A stretch of 64,000 bases of DNA from Leptospira sp. GIMC2001 (GCF_028462125.1 NZ_CP115468.1:3093559-3157558); one strand, 5' to 3'; positions 9,274 through 19,492 are shown, counted from the first letter of the stretch. The notes: generated by a model not told the origin, from the sequence alone. Program-made: numbers and translations.

Positions 9274-11085
9274 ATGATTAGCAAACTTAGAAAATTAACC
9301 TATAGACATGAATTGGAATATGTATATCTACTGACAATTCTTGCAAATCTGATTGTATTGGTTACTTATCTTGTTTATCAATCAATGCCTGTTCTCTGGA
9401 TAGGCATTGTTATTGTAAATACTCTACTCTATTCTTATCAACGAAGCCGCAATAGAAGAAAAAACGCACAAGTAGATAAGATTCTAAAGAAAAGTTACCG
9501 CAAAGCGGATCTAATGGAATATCTTTCTTCATTGGATGAATTCAAAAGTGCATTGATATCACTCAATGAACCTGAGGAAGTCTCTGCCAAAATTTGCAGC
9601 TACATAAAACAAGTGTTAAATTCTAGTCATGTCTATATTTATCTATGGGACGAGAGTTCTGGAGCGTTTTATCCTAAGCCAAAACCCGACGAAGTCGAAT
9701 TGGATATTTTTTTCCATGTTTATGATCCATTTGTATTATGGCTATCTGATAATCCTCGAGTAGTAGTTGAACATGATCTCGATTCAATATTAGATAATTC
9801 CTATGTGACTCTAACGAAAGGTAAAGAGTTTTTCAAGCGAACTCAGTCCAAAATTGTTGTACCACTTGTTCTCAATAAAGGCCTTCTTGGAATTCTAACG
9901 ATTGGTTCCAAATTATATCAGAATGGTGACTATCCCATTGACGACTATGAAAGGTTATCAGAAATTGTTGAGGTTTCGGTACTTAGTCTTTCGAATGCAA
10001 CTTTCTATAAACAACTTATTTCTATGACAGAAACATTGGAAGCCAAGGTCAAAGAACGAACGCGCGAACTCGAAGACACCCAATCGCAATTGGTTATGTC
10101 TGAGAAAATGGCATCTCTCGGAGTGATGGTTGCAGGCATTGCTCATGAAATCAATACACCGGCCGGTGTTATCAATGCTGCATCAGATAACCTAGAAGGA
10201 AACGTTCTATTTACATTTCTTCATGTCGATGATCTCTTCGAGTCTTTGCAGAATAAAGATATACGCAAAAGTTTTAGAAAACTTCTTGTGAAATTATTGA
10301 GAGATCAACCTACCACAAAAATTGATCCTCGCAATAAGCTAAAACTAAAAAGAGAAATCAAAGACAGCTTAAAAAAATTCAATTTGGATGAGAAAGATTC
10401 GTCAGAGGCTTCGAATTTCTTAATCGACAATTCTATTCCTGAACTCATGGAAGATCTTGCAATTCTGTTCCAACTCAATTCAAGAAATCTTTATAATATA
10501 CTAAAGAATGGCGTGAGTGCTGCAAGAAATATAAAAAATATAAAATACTCAATTCAAAATATTGTGAGAATTGTAAAAGCACTAAAATACTATTCCCATT
10601 TAGATCAATCTTCTTATGGCGAAACAGACTTAACGGACGGAATTGAGAATACTTTGATCATTCTTCACAGTCAGATAAAGCAAGGAATTGAAATCGAAAG
10701 AGATTATCATAATATTCCAAAAGTATACTGCAATATTGATGAATTGAACCAGGTCTGGACAAATCTTATCAATAACTCAATGCACGCTCTAAAAAAAATC
10801 ACGAATCCGAAAATTACAATTTCCATTCAATCAGTTGATCTAGCTGGCAATCCATATGCAGTAGTGTCCATTCAAGACAATGGATCCGGCATACCAAAAG
10901 AAATTGTTGATCGTATATGGGATCCATTCTTTACAACAAAAGACCAAGGTGAAGGATCTGGTCTCGGACTTGGAATTGTAAAAGGTATTATTGAAAAGCA
11001 CAAAGGAACAATCAAAGTTGAATCGGAACCAGGTAATACAAAATTTCTAGTCTACTTACCCATCGAAAAACCAAAGACAGATTGA
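9274..11085 (+). CDS. GAF-domain sensor histidine kinase
   Basis: A membrane-anchored sensor kinase of 603 aa. Two membrane segments (about 17-34 and 39-55) are followed by a GAF domain (about 85-245), a coiled-coil linker and the kinase core. The H box is GIAHEINTPAG with H291. The N box is NLINNSMHAL near 498-507, G1 is DNGSGIP and G2 is GEGSGLGLGI. The distance from H291 to the N box is about 210 residues, roughly 100 more than usual, because of a charged helical insertion (about 310-420). No response regulator is adjacent, so the partner is unknown. It faces the beta-propeller lipoprotein gene with only 4 bp between stops. Confidence 0.9.
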   Translation: MISKLRKLTYRHELEYVYLLTILANLIVLVTYLVYQSMPVLWIGIVIVNTLLYSYQRSRNRRKNAQVDKILKKSYRKADLMEYLSSLDEFKSALISLNEPEEVSAKICSYIKQVLNSSHVYIYLWDESSGAFYPKPKPDEVELDIFFHVYDPFVLWLSDNPRVVVEHDLDSILDNSYVTLTKGKEFFKRTQSKIVVPLVLNKGLLGILTIGSKLYQNGDYPIDDYERLSEIVEVSVLSLSNATFYKQLISMTETLEAKVKERTRELEDTQSQLVMSEKMASLGVMVAGIAHEINTPAGVINAASDNLEGNVLFTFLHVDDLFESLQNKDIRKSFRKLLVKLLRDQPTTKIDPRNKLKLKREIKDSLKKFNLDEKDSSEASNFLIDNSIPELMEDLAILFQLNSRNLYNILKNGVSAARNIKNIKYSIQNIVRIVKALKYYSHLDQSSYGETDLTDGIENTLIILHSQIKQGIEIERDYHNIPKVYCNIDELNQVWTNLINNSMHALKKITNPKITISIQSVDLAGNPYAVVSIQDNGSGIPKEIVDRIWDPFFTTKDQGEGSGLGLGIVKGIIEKHKGTIKVESEPGNTKFLVYLPIEKPKTD

Positions 11086-11089
11086 AATT

Positions 11090-12565
11090 TTAAAATGCTA
11101 CTACGGCAATTCCATTGGGTGAAGTTCCTGTAGGCAATGATCCAATAGGACTCAATTCGCCGGTTGTAGTATTGACCGAGAATGCTGAAATTGTTGAATT
11201 TCCATTATTCACAGTATAAACAAAAGCTCCCGATTCATCAATTGCAATACTTGTTGGTGCAGTTCCGGTTGACACTGAGCTAACTACAGTTAGACTCCCC
11301 GTTGTTGAATCTATGGTTGCTGTGCTAACCGTTGAAGGTGTATTATTGGTTATAAAAGCAAAGTCACCATTTTTCGAAAAGGCAATACTTCTGGGACTGT
11401 TGTCCGTAATAACTGTACCATTTGGAATTAAAACTCCATTGGATCGGTTGATGGAATACATTGATACAGTATTGGTTGAACTATTCGCAACATATAAAAA
11501 GTTTCCATTGGGATGGATTGAAATTCCGCGCGGACCGGTACCACAGGCAGTTGAGCCATTTAAATTTAATAATCCGTTTACTTGATTAATAGTAAATTGA
11601 GAAACTTGATTCCCCGAAAATTGAGTTGAGTAAACAAATTCGCCCTGTGGATCAATTGCAATTCCACCTAATCCACCAGCGGAAGTTGTAAAATTATTCG
11701 ATGTTAAATTGCCAGTGGCTTGATCAACCAAATAATGATTCACAATACTGCCAGTATTATTTACAGCATAAACATATCGATTTTGCGGATCCACGGCAAG
11801 TCCTCTTGTGAGAGAACCAGAAGACATTCCAATCAAACCTAATGAATTCAGAGTTCCAATTCCTTTGTTTATGGAAAACATTGATAGGTTGTTTGCATTA
11901 GCATTTGTGACATAGACAAAGCCCAGAGTTCGGCTTGCGGCAATTCCAAAAGCACCGTCTCCTGCAGCAATACTACCTAAGGATGTTAATGCACCTGTTG
12001 TTAAATCGATCTTAAACAAGGAGACATTATCAGATGTCTCATTCGTTGTATAAACATATTGAGGAATTATAGTATAAACGGATGTTGATATTCCAGATGG
12101 ATTGGCATTACTTCGACAAGAAATTGCTTTTACAGTGGACGTCTCTGAAATGGAAAATGCTTCACTATAAGAAATTCCATTACCACAATTTGATTCAGAG
12201 CAAATCGGATCAGATAGATCAACGGTGTAACAAATACGGGCACTTGAATTGTCAGTAGATATTGATATATTCTGAGTTTTGTAATAGGTTCCCTCAAGCG
12301 GGAGAATATTCGGAGTTGCTTGATTGGATAAATTTGAAGATGAATTGCTCCCACTACTACAGTGAGGTGAAAAATCCCCTAATAGCGCCTTCAGAAAAAC
12401 TGAATCTCTAAAGGTTTCTGTAGATGGATCGCATGGATTGGAATATTTCGGACTATTGCAGTATAAGCATAAAACTGCAAAAAGAACAAAAAATAAAATC
12501 TTGCCTGAAATAATTATTTTCCAGACATTTATAGGAAAAAAGAAATAATGCCCAGCAATCTTCAT
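11090..12565 (-). CDS. Lactonase-like beta-propeller lipoprotein
   Basis: An exported protein of 491 aa. An N-terminal hydrophobic stretch ends in a lipobox-like LCLYC (Cys36), so it is probably a lipoprotein. Residues about 85-165 resemble a chitobiase/hexosaminidase C-terminal-type beta-sandwich (PLEGTYYKTQNISIST, then DPICSES). Residues about 168-491 contain about seven repeats of a YVTN-like beta-propeller, with recurring motifs such as FVYVTNANANNLS, YVYAVNN, FLYVANSSTNTVSMYSI and FVYTVNN. The family includes 6-phosphogluconolactonase-like and surface-layer propellers, but no catalytic assignment can be made. A binding or surface role is more likely. Confidence 0.75.
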   Translation of the reverse strand: MKIAGHYFFFPINVWKIIISGKILFFVLFAVLCLYCNSPKYSNPCDPSTETFRDSVFLKALLGDFSPHCSSGSNSSSNLSNQATPNILPLEGTYYKTQNISISTDNSSARICYTVDLSDPICSESNCGNGISYSEAFSISETSTVKAISCRSNANPSGISTSVYTIIPQYVYTTNETSDNVSLFKIDLTTGALTSLGSIAAGDGAFGIAASRTLGFVYVTNANANNLSMFSINKGIGTLNSLGLIGMSSGSLTRGLAVDPQNRYVYAVNNTGSIVNHYLVDQATGNLTSNNFTTSAGGLGGIAIDPQGEFVYSTQFSGNQVSQFTINQVNGLLNLNGSTACGTGPRGISIHPNGNFLYVANSSTNTVSMYSINRSNGVLIPNGTVITDNSPRSIAFSKNGDFAFITNNTPSTVSTATIDSTTGSLTVVSSVSTGTAPTSIAIDESGAFVYTVNNGNSTISAFSVNTTTGELSPIGSLPTGTSPNGIAVVAF

Positions 12566-12651
12566 AAGAATGTGAGCATAATATCTGATTTTAATTTGTC
12601 AAGAAATTATTGACCTTAATTAGTTAGAGTTATCTTCGTTTTCGAAATTAT

Positions 12652-13284
12652 TTATTTCGCGACCATTTCTCTCCAGAAATTGGGAGTTGATGCAATCACA
12701 CCTTCTGCGCCAAATAAAGAATTGGCAGCCTCTAAAGAAGCTAATCCAGGAGGTGTCTCCACCTCATAATAGTTTCTACCTGGAATATCTAATTTCTGCA
12801 AACTGCGAAGTCCACGCTTTGCAAAAAAAGCATCGGCTTGAGAAGCTGTAAAACTTGGAGCCAATTCAACCAATATATTTCCAGGAAGCGCCAAAAGCTG
12901 GCTACCTTTAATGGTTGTAAGCACAGGCGAAAAGCTAGAACTACTAGTTTGATTCAAATTCTTCGAGTAGCTAATCGAATCTCCACCAGCATTTGATTTC
13001 CATATCGTAGTATTGCCGTAAGTCTTAAGCATTGTTGCTGACGTATCAGATTTTATTATTATAGAATTGCTTAGATTTTTTTGACCCTGATTTGGTTTAG
13101 CAAATTCCGCAACGATCCCTGGTTCAACTTGTAAGTAAACTTTATCTGAACCGTCGTAGTAGTAAATACTTCCGGCTGTTTGAGCAATTGCAGGAGATAC
13201 CATTGCAATCGCGAAAACTATTCCCACAAAGCCGATTGTCGTTGGTAAATGTTGCTTCATTGAATTGAAAATTGATTGATTCAT
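12652..13284 (-). CDS. Stand-alone subtilase propeptide-like exported protein
   Basis: A 210-aa secreted protein with a signal peptide (about 1-36, ending AIAQ). Residues 39-60 (IYYYDGSDKVYL then EPGIVAEF) and the C-terminal 75 residues (NILVELAPSF, KRGLRSLQKL, YYEVETPPG, ANSLFGAEGV, ASTPNF) follow the pattern of the N-terminal propeptide that precedes many S8 proteases. The neighbouring subtilase, 27 bp upstream in the same direction, lacks such a propeptide. I infer that this is the chaperone/inhibitor encoded in trans. AGGAA lies about 9 nt before the chosen ATG. Confidence is good for secretion and moderate for the propeptide role. Confidence 0.65.
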   Translation of the reverse strand: MNQSIFNSMKQHLPTTIGFVGIVFAIAMVSPAIAQTAGSIYYYDGSDKVYLQVEPGIVAEFAKPNQGQKNLSNSIIIKSDTSATMLKTYGNTTIWKSNAGGDSISYSKNLNQTSSSSFSPVLTTIKGSQLLALPGNILVELAPSFTASQADAFFAKRGLRSLQKLDIPGRNYYEVETPPGLASLEAANSLFGAEGVIASTPNFWREMVAK

Positions 13285-13311
13285 ATATTTATTCCTTTTT
13301 TATATTAAACT

Positions 13312-15084
13312 TCAATTCGCTCTTCCACGAATTTGCATACTCCAAGAAGTGAGTGAATGGTTTGTATTGTTGTTTGTAAGCCCACTTGCGTGAGTAAAGT
13401 CTGCATCATTTCTCGTATAACTGTATAAAGATGAAGATGTGCAAGTCCTAGAACCAGGTTTATTACAGACATCTGCAACTTTTAAAGTCCAAGTTCCATC
13501 TGCTGGCTCATCCATAAAGATGGTCGCCCCTAATCTCCAATTGGAAAGGTCAGTACAGAAAGCCAGTGCGTTATTGGATGTACAAATATGAGGAACCATT
13601 AATCTGGCCTTTGTACCAGAAGGCGAAGTAAGTTCAATATACAAATCCCCAGAATCATCCGATCCACCTGTCGCCACGGTAATTGTAATCTCAACAAATT
13701 CAATCTTACCGATTCCACTGCCGGATACAACTCTAGTGTTTACTGCACCCGTTGTATTATTATTTGTTATAGTCGGGTTACCTGTGCTTCCAGCTAAACT
13801 TCCCGTAACGATTTCCGTTCCAATATTTGTCCAAGACTGAGCTGCAGGAATCGCAAGACTCGCATCCACAGCTCCGAATCCGTATTTATGATTAAAGTTC
13901 AACCCAGCTCCATTGGTTACCCAATCTGGATCAGATGGATCATTCTTTCTTGAATGGCGGGCAAGTAGCACTCGAACATCCCTTGCTTTGAGGTTGGGAT
14001 TTCTCTCAAGAATCAATGCACCTATACCAGCTGCCAGAGGGGCTGCCGCTGAAGTTCCATTGAATGTATTCGTATAATTGGAGTTAGAAAAATTTGTTCC
14101 ACCACCATTTGTATTATATCCTCCCGATCCTGTGATATCGGTTGTTGATATAGCAACTCCACTAGTACCCTGAGAGTGAGCTGATACTAATAAATTCGCA
14201 CCTTCCTCGGAATACGAAGCCTTCTTGCCATCATTGCCTATAGCTGCAACTGCAAACGCTGAATGAAAGTTCGCTTGTCCATCATGATTGGAATTATCTC
14301 TTGGTGCAGATCCAGTCATTCCTCCAATATTTGCGCTAGTAATTAGTGTTCCGCCGTTTCCAGCAGCCCAGAAAAATATAGTTCCTAATAGATTTCTACC
14401 GTTATTAAATGCAGAACTAATAGATGATCGCCAACTTGAACCGCTAGCAGCTAATCTTCCTGTATTATCCGCCGCACCCCAACTGTTGTTAGATACTGAA
14501 ACAAGTCTGGTATTAGTAGTCATTGCCGATCCAGCATTGGTGTCTGTCGCGTTGACAAGAACATTTCTTGCGCCGATCTTAGCCCGAGGAGCAATTCCGG
14601 AAAGTCCGATATCATTTGAATCTCTTGCAGCCATAATCCCCGAGACAGAAGTTCCATGGCATCCACGAGTGCCGTTAGTAGAGCAATCGATTGTATTAAA
14701 AAATGAACCTCCAAAGCTTAGATCTAGCGAACTATCATAGTTTGGTGCCAAGTCTTCATGTGTTATATCCATTCCATCGTCAACAGTAACAATGCTAACC
14801 CCAGTTCCTTTGCAACCAGCATTGGATGCAAAGGTAATATTTGCGTCTTCGCCAGAGACAGCACCCGTAGTAGACCCATTATTCGATAGATGCCATTGAG
14901 AACTGAAAAGAGGATCGTTCGGGATGCCAGTTGTGCTACAAGGACCAGATGCCGGAGCAGGTGCTAACAAATTCTGTAAAACCAAAAGAAGAAATAGATC
15001 TTCTAGTGGATCTTTTTTTTCAGGTTTACAAGCAATGAGTGAAATCAAGATTGCAAAGACAATTGATGGACGATATAAATTCAA
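13312..15084 (-). CDS. Kexin-like S8 serine protease lipoprotein with P domain
   Basis: An exported subtilase of 590 aa. The signal sequence ends in a lipobox (LISLIAC, Cys19). The mature protein goes almost directly into the catalytic domain (PNDPLFSSQWHL at about 56-67). The catalytic triad is D102 (in VDDGMD), H143 (in CHGTSVSG) and S345 (in NGTSAAAP), and N243 (AAGNGG) supplies the oxyanion hole. A C-terminal P/proprotein convertase domain (about 425-590) is seen in EITITVATGGSDDSGDLYIEL and DEPADGTWTLKVAD. Both features are typical of kexin/furin-like bacterial proteases. It has no propeptide of its own; the gene 27 bp downstream looks like one. It likely acts at the cell surface or in the periplasm. 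Confidence 0.92.
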   Translation of the reverse strand: MNLYRPSIVFAILISLIACKPEKKDPLEDLFLLLVLQNLLAPAPASGPCSTTGIPNDPLFSSQWHLSNNGSTTGAVSGEDANITFASNAGCKGTGVSIVTVDDGMDITHEDLAPNYDSSLDLSFGGSFFNTIDCSTNGTRGCHGTSVSGIMAARDSNDIGLSGIAPRAKIGARNVLVNATDTNAGSAMTTNTRLVSVSNNSWGAADNTGRLAASGSSWRSSISSAFNNGRNLLGTIFFWAAGNGGTLITSANIGGMTGSAPRDNSNHDGQANFHSAFAVAAIGNDGKKASYSEEGANLLVSAHSQGTSGVAISTTDITGSGGYNTNGGGTNFSNSNYTNTFNGTSAAAPLAAGIGALILERNPNLKARDVRVLLARHSRKNDPSDPDWVTNGAGLNFNHKYGFGAVDASLAIPAAQSWTNIGTEIVTGSLAGSTGNPTITNNNTTGAVNTRVVSGSGIGKIEFVEITITVATGGSDDSGDLYIELTSPSGTKARLMVPHICTSNNALAFCTDLSNWRLGATIFMDEPADGTWTLKVADVCNKPGSRTCTSSSLYSYTRNDADFTHASGLTNNNTNHSLTSWSMQIRGRAN

Positions 15085-15328
15085 GGGAATCCTCCGCAGA
15101 CTAATCCCCTGAGAATTAATTGGTGAAAATTCTTGTAAACTGGTTTTTGCTAGAAAAAATTCTTTTTATTCTAAAAAAATGAATAAAATCGAAGAATCTA
15201 GAATAATTTTAACAATCAATTGTAAATAATCGAATATTCAGATCTGTTTTTATGATATCGGGCAGGTACGATTCTTGCTAGTGGATGATTGACGATTTCA
15301 CCCAATAGCAAGGTTTAGTTGTTAAATA

Positions 15329-16330
15329 TTATTTAGCCAACCACTTCATCATTCCGCGTAGTTTACGACCCACATCCTCAATTGGATGGGCAGCATTCTT
15401 TTCACGAAGTTTGTGGAACTCTGGATAACCAGCTTTGGTATCAGCAATCCATCGCTTAGCAAAAGCTGCACCTTTGTCTTTTTGGATATCGTTTAAAACT
15501 TCTTTCATGCGAGCTTTGACACCAGCATCAATGATTCTAGGTCCACTTACATAATCACCATACTCTGCTGTGTCAGAGATAGAGAATCTCATACGATCCA
15601 ATCCACCTTCATAGATAAGATCAGTGATCAATTTTACTTCATGTAGACACTCAAAGTATGCGATTTCTGGATCATAGCCTGCTTCAGTGAGAGTTTCGAA
15701 ACCAGCCATAATTAAGTTAGCAACACCACCACAGAGTACAACTTGTTCGCCAAAAAGATCGGTTTCTGTTTCTTCTCTAAAAGAAGTTTCTAATATTCCA
15801 GATCTTCCGCCACCAACGCCACCTGCATGAGCAAGTGCTTTCTTACGTGCGTCACCCGTTGCATCTTGGTAAACTGCGATCAGACATGGAACTCCGCCAC
15901 CCTCTGTAAAGACTCGGCGTACTAAATGTCCAGGACCTTTTGGCGCAACCATGTAAACATCGATGTCCTTAGGAGGAACAATTAAATCATAATGGATATT
16001 GAATCCATGAGAGAATACAATTGATTTACCTGCACTCAAGCCTGGCTTAATATCCTTCTCATACATATCCGCTTGGATTGTATCGGGTGTTAGTATTTGA
16101 ATGATATCTGCTTTTTTGGCTGCATCAGCAACATTGTAAACTTCGAATCCATCTTTCTTCGCTTGCACTGCAGATTTGGATCCATCTTTCAATCCAATAA
16201 TTACATTAAAGCCCGTATCTTTCATATTCTGGGCTTGGGCATGCCCTTGACTACCGTATCCAATCACTGCGATAGTTTTACCCTTCATCAAATTGAGGTC
16301 ACAAGAATCATCATAAAAAAGTTGAGCCAT
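15329..16330 (-). CDS. ilvC: Ketol-acid reductoisomerase (class I)
   Basis: NADPH-dependent enzyme of valine, leucine and isoleucine synthesis: it isomerises and reduces acetolactate or acetohydroxybutyrate. The 333 aa match class I KARI. The N-terminal Rossmann motif is [16 protein letters not shown]. The substrate/metal region contains [36 protein letters not shown] (metal-binding Asp and Glu) and [22 protein letters not shown] precedes the start. It stands alone, with 244 bp upstream of the next stop on its 3' side and no other ilv gene nearby. Confidence 0.97.
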   Translation of the reverse strand: MAQLFYDDSCDLNLMKGKTIAVIGYGSQGHAQAQNMKDTGFNVIIGLKDGSKSAVQAKKDGFEVYNVADAAKKADIIQILTPDTIQADMYEKDIKPGLSAGKSIVFSHGFNIHYDLIVPPKDIDVYMVAPKGPGHLVRRVFTEGGGVPCLIAVYQDATGDARKKALAHAGGVGGGRSGILETSFREETETDLFGEQVVLCGGVANLIMAGFETLTEAGYDPEIAYFECLHEVKLITDLIYEGGLDRMRFSISDTAEYGDYVSGPRIIDAGVKARMKEVLNDIQKDKGAAFAKRWIADTKAGYPEFHKLREKNAAHPIEDVGRKLRGMMKWLAK

Positions 16331-16411
16331 AGGGAGTTCCTTCGTTCGTTTTAAAGCGTTTTTTTACCAGATTGGGAGAGAAAAGCGAGGGTAAAAGCAT
16401 AAATTTCTAAA

Positions 16412-18640
16412 TTATTTAGGAATAGAAATGAGTGTCACAGCTCCATTTTCATTGTAAAAATCTAATTTCGCACCGATCTGCCTGGATAGAGATTGAACGA
16501 GTAGAAGCCCCAAGGATGTAAAATTATCAAAAGTCATATTAGCTGGATAACCAACACCATTATCTTTTACTTCAAGAATATAATTTTGCTCAGAGTCCTT
16601 GAAAGTAATTTTTAAAACTGGGGATCTAACATTTTGAAATGCGTATTTATAAGAGTTCGTAACCAATTCATTGATAATCAATCCACAAGGAATTGCCATA
16701 TCGACCGAGATCAAAAAATCACCAATCTCGTTGAGCATTGTTATATTCGTATAAGAACCTTTCTGCGATTCTCGGAGATTGTAAAGCAAAGCCTGTACAT
16801 AATTATTGATATTGATAAGAGATAAATTCTCATTCATATACAAAAGTTCATGTACGATTGACATTGATTTTATTCTATTCTGACTTTCTTGCAATGCATT
16901 GATTATTGTCGGATCTTTTGTATGGTGAGATTGTAGTGAGAGAAGTGAGATGATAATTTGTAAATTATTTTTGACCCTGTGATGGACTTCCTTGATCAAA
17001 ACTTCTTTCTCATGCAGTGCATTGATCGCTCGTTCTTCGTTCTTTCTCACAAGATCTAGTTCAGCAAATAATTTACTAATTTCGTTTGTTCTATTGATTA
17101 CACGCCCTGCAATTGCATTTCTCAGTTCTAACGCAGCTTGAATTTCTAATACTTTCCACGGTCTGCTTGAATTCTTAACTTCCTCTTCCCATGCCTCAAA
17201 TGATTTTCTAGGATGAATATCAGCAATCACATCTTGTCTTTCTTTTGGCTTGTGAGGATCCCCGCTCCAAACTTTTGTATAAATATGTTCTTTTCTAAAC
17301 CAGATGATAGAGAACTGAATTGTGGACGGGACTTGAACAATCAGTACTCCACTTGCTAGAGGCCTTATGATCTCCCACTTAGAATTGATCTGAGTCAGGC
17401 TTGAGGTTGAGAAAAACGGTTTATGAATATCAAAGAGATCAATTTCTTTGGTTAATAAATTGATCCAGAATTTGTCTGGCGTCTCTCCCAATAATTCAAT
17501 CCTATCACCAAGAACTATAGCGGCTCCATCACAGTCCATAAAATCCAAAATAGTATAGGCTCCATTCACAAGACCATTGATAAAATCTTGATCTTCCCCC
17601 ATTTGATCGATAAGTTTATTCTGAATTCTTGCTTTAAATAATAAATTGGAATCCATTTCTTGCTTAGTGAGCGATCCAATCTGAAGTGCAAAAAAATGAA
17701 CAAGCATCCGACAAGTATATCGTTTACTTAATGTTATATATCTTTCTGAATAATGGTGGCAGGCAATGAGTCCCCATAGTTTTCCATTCAATAATATGGA
17801 GATTGTAAGTGTACTTGTCACCCCCATATTTTTCAAATACTCTATATGCATTGGGGAAACTGCACGAAGTACGGAATCTGATTGATCTAAAATTGTGTTC
17901 CCCATGATGGGATGGGATATAATCGGAACTGGTTCGTAGTTTACATTTGGTATGATTCGGATGAGATTTCTTGTGTAAAGCTTTCTTGCTTGAAGCGGAA
18001 TATCAGACGCAGGATAATTCAGACCTAGAAAAGGTGCAAGTTCTGGTTTCTTGGCTTCTCCGACAACTTCTCCATTCCAATTGTTATCAAATTTATAAAC
18101 CATAACTCTATCATAGTCGGTTATCTCTCGAATATGTTTTGCAATGTAGTCATGAAGAGTTGAGATATTTTTTACAGAATGAATCGAATCAAAAATTTTA
18201 AGTACAGTAGCTGTTTGATTGTCTTCTATTGGATCGATGATCGACTCTGAAATTTCTGCTTCCATTACGATCGATTGCGGATTTGCATAGAACACTGTAT
18301 CCAATTCAATCACGGACTGATCGGACTTTTTGAAAAGGATTTTGACAGGATTGATTTTGGTTAAGCTAAAGTGAGATTGAAGTTTGGTTTGAAATTCTTT
18401 TGACCAATCCTCATCTTTAAAAAATTCAACGATGCTATGGAAGAAAACTTCCTCCACTTTCCAGCCAAGAATTTTTTCTACGTTTTGGGAAATGCGTATA
18501 ACTTGTCCGTTTAGGTTAATCTCCCAAAGAATTCCATGCGATTGAATTGCGGAAGGAATATGAATGTTTTCTCTATCACAATTTGTAAGGCTTACTTCTT
18601 CTTTATCTTCATCGATATTGTATTCTGAGACGTAATCCAT
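16412..18640 (-). CDS. Bacteriophytochrome sensor histidine kinase
   Basis: A red/far-red light sensor of 742 aa. The order is PAS (about 15-125), GAF (about 140-320), PHY (about 330-520) and a HisKA_2-type kinase. The bilin-attachment cysteine of bacteriophytochromes is present as C21 in NCDRENIHIPSAIQSHG. The GAF domain has PASDIPLQARKLY and the chromophore-pocket His in SPMHIEYLKNMGV. The PHY tongue shows WSGDPHKP and PRKSF, both hallmarks of a functional phytochrome. The kinase has EVHHRVKNNLQ (phospho-His about 553), NELVTNSYKYAF and DNGVGYP. Biliverdin would be supplied by a heme oxygenase elsewhere. No response regulator is adjacent. Confidence 0.95.
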   Translation of the reverse strand: MDYVSEYNIDEDKEEVSLTNCDRENIHIPSAIQSHGILWEINLNGQVIRISQNVEKILGWKVEEVFFHSIVEFFKDEDWSKEFQTKLQSHFSLTKINPVKILFKKSDQSVIELDTVFYANPQSIVMEAEISESIIDPIEDNQTATVLKIFDSIHSVKNISTLHDYIAKHIREITDYDRVMVYKFDNNWNGEVVGEAKKPELAPFLGLNYPASDIPLQARKLYTRNLIRIIPNVNYEPVPIISHPIMGNTILDQSDSVLRAVSPMHIEYLKNMGVTSTLTISILLNGKLWGLIACHHYSERYITLSKRYTCRMLVHFFALQIGSLTKQEMDSNLLFKARIQNKLIDQMGEDQDFINGLVNGAYTILDFMDCDGAAIVLGDRIELLGETPDKFWINLLTKEIDLFDIHKPFFSTSSLTQINSKWEIIRPLASGVLIVQVPSTIQFSIIWFRKEHIYTKVWSGDPHKPKERQDVIADIHPRKSFEAWEEEVKNSSRPWKVLEIQAALELRNAIAGRVINRTNEISKLFAELDLVRKNEERAINALHEKEVLIKEVHHRVKNNLQIIISLLSLQSHHTKDPTIINALQESQNRIKSMSIVHELLYMNENLSLININNYVQALLYNLRESQKGSYTNITMLNEIGDFLISVDMAIPCGLIINELVTNSYKYAFQNVRSPVLKITFKDSEQNYILEVKDNGVGYPANMTFDNFTSLGLLLVQSLSRQIGAKLDFYNENGAVTLISIPK

Positions 18641-18676
18641 ACCTGATTTAATAGTTTAGAAATCCTTCCATATATT

Positions 18677-19489
18677 TTATTTTTGTTTAGCAAGACCTGG
18701 AGCACTGGAGAAACTTTGAGTAAATTTGAATTTATCCATATTATAAAATTTTGAATCTTTGAAATATGCGGATCCTACACCAAGGTATTTCAAATTTGTA
18801 TTCAATATATTTCTTCGATGTCCAGGAGAATTCATCCACGAGTCAACAACTGACCTTGCTAGACTAAGATAGGTCTGAGCGGGAAGTGGAACGCCGTTAA
18901 GATCGTAGCTAAAATATCCACCTTTGTTTTGGTCAGGAGTAAATACCGGCCGACCACCTTCATATGCAACGCCATATCCAATATTGATATTCTCTGCTGT
19001 ATATGCGTTGGTGATTCCGTATGCTTCCATTCTTTTCTTGGGAGTCTCACGACCAGGAACTGGACTGTTGTGAGAACTAAAATCCAATCGAACCATGTCA
19101 CGAGAATGCTCTACGGAAACCTGTTCTAGTGCTTGCGAATATTCGAAATCAGGAAGATCCATCTCGACTCGTCTTTTGTTCGTCTCAAAAAAAACTGCAG
19201 CGTGGAGTAATGGATAATCTATTTTTTTAAAATCTATTTTGTCATTAAAGGGAGAAAATTTGCGAAAATCATCAGAATTGTATTTCTTATATTTATTGGA
19301 ATCCCACTTGGAAGAAAATGGCATTTCCAAAACTTCGATGTCCAAAGCCTTAGCAGTAGAATCAACAGCTTGGGGACTGGCTTCTTTTTTTGGTTGATCA
19401 GGTTGCGTTGTTCGGCAAGCAAAAAGAAAAAGAACCAATAGGGCAAGGACAAGATTTTTCGAATTCATAATTGTAATTAGACGTAACAT
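18677..19489 (-). CDS. CAP/SCP-domain lipoprotein
   Basis: An exported protein of 270 aa with a lipobox LFLFAC after an N-terminal hydrophobic stretch. The C-terminal domain (about 95-255) is of the CAP (SCP/PR1) type: HAAVFFETNKRRVEMDLPDF, LEQVSVEHSRDMVRLDFSSHNSP, AENINIGYG and VVDSWMNSPGHRRNILNTNLKYLGVG. The two His and two Glu residues of the CAP cavity are present. Bacterial CAP proteins are linked to envelope or spore-coat functions, but their activity is mostly unknown. It starts 3 bp after the stop of the preceding lipoprotein gene, so translation is probably coupled. A second ATG at 19468 is also possible. Confidence 0.85.
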   Translation of the reverse strand: MLRLITIMNSKNLVLALLVLFLFACRTTQPDQPKKEASPQAVDSTAKALDIEVLEMPFSSKWDSNKYKKYNSDDFRKFSPFNDKIDFKKIDYPLLHAAVFFETNKRRVEMDLPDFEYSQALEQVSVEHSRDMVRLDFSSHNSPVPGRETPKKRMEAYGITNAYTAENINIGYGVAYEGGRPVFTPDQNKGGYFSYDLNGVPLPAQTYLSLARSVVDSWMNSPGHRRNILNTNLKYLGVGSAYFKDSKFYNMDKFKFTQSFSSAPGLAKQK

Positions 19490-19492
19490 TAA

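Noticed and set aside
14288..14740. Open frame of 150 codons on the plus strand
   Set aside because: It lies fully antisense to the protease catalytic domain, whose motifs are intact; no ribosome-binding site or recognisable domain.
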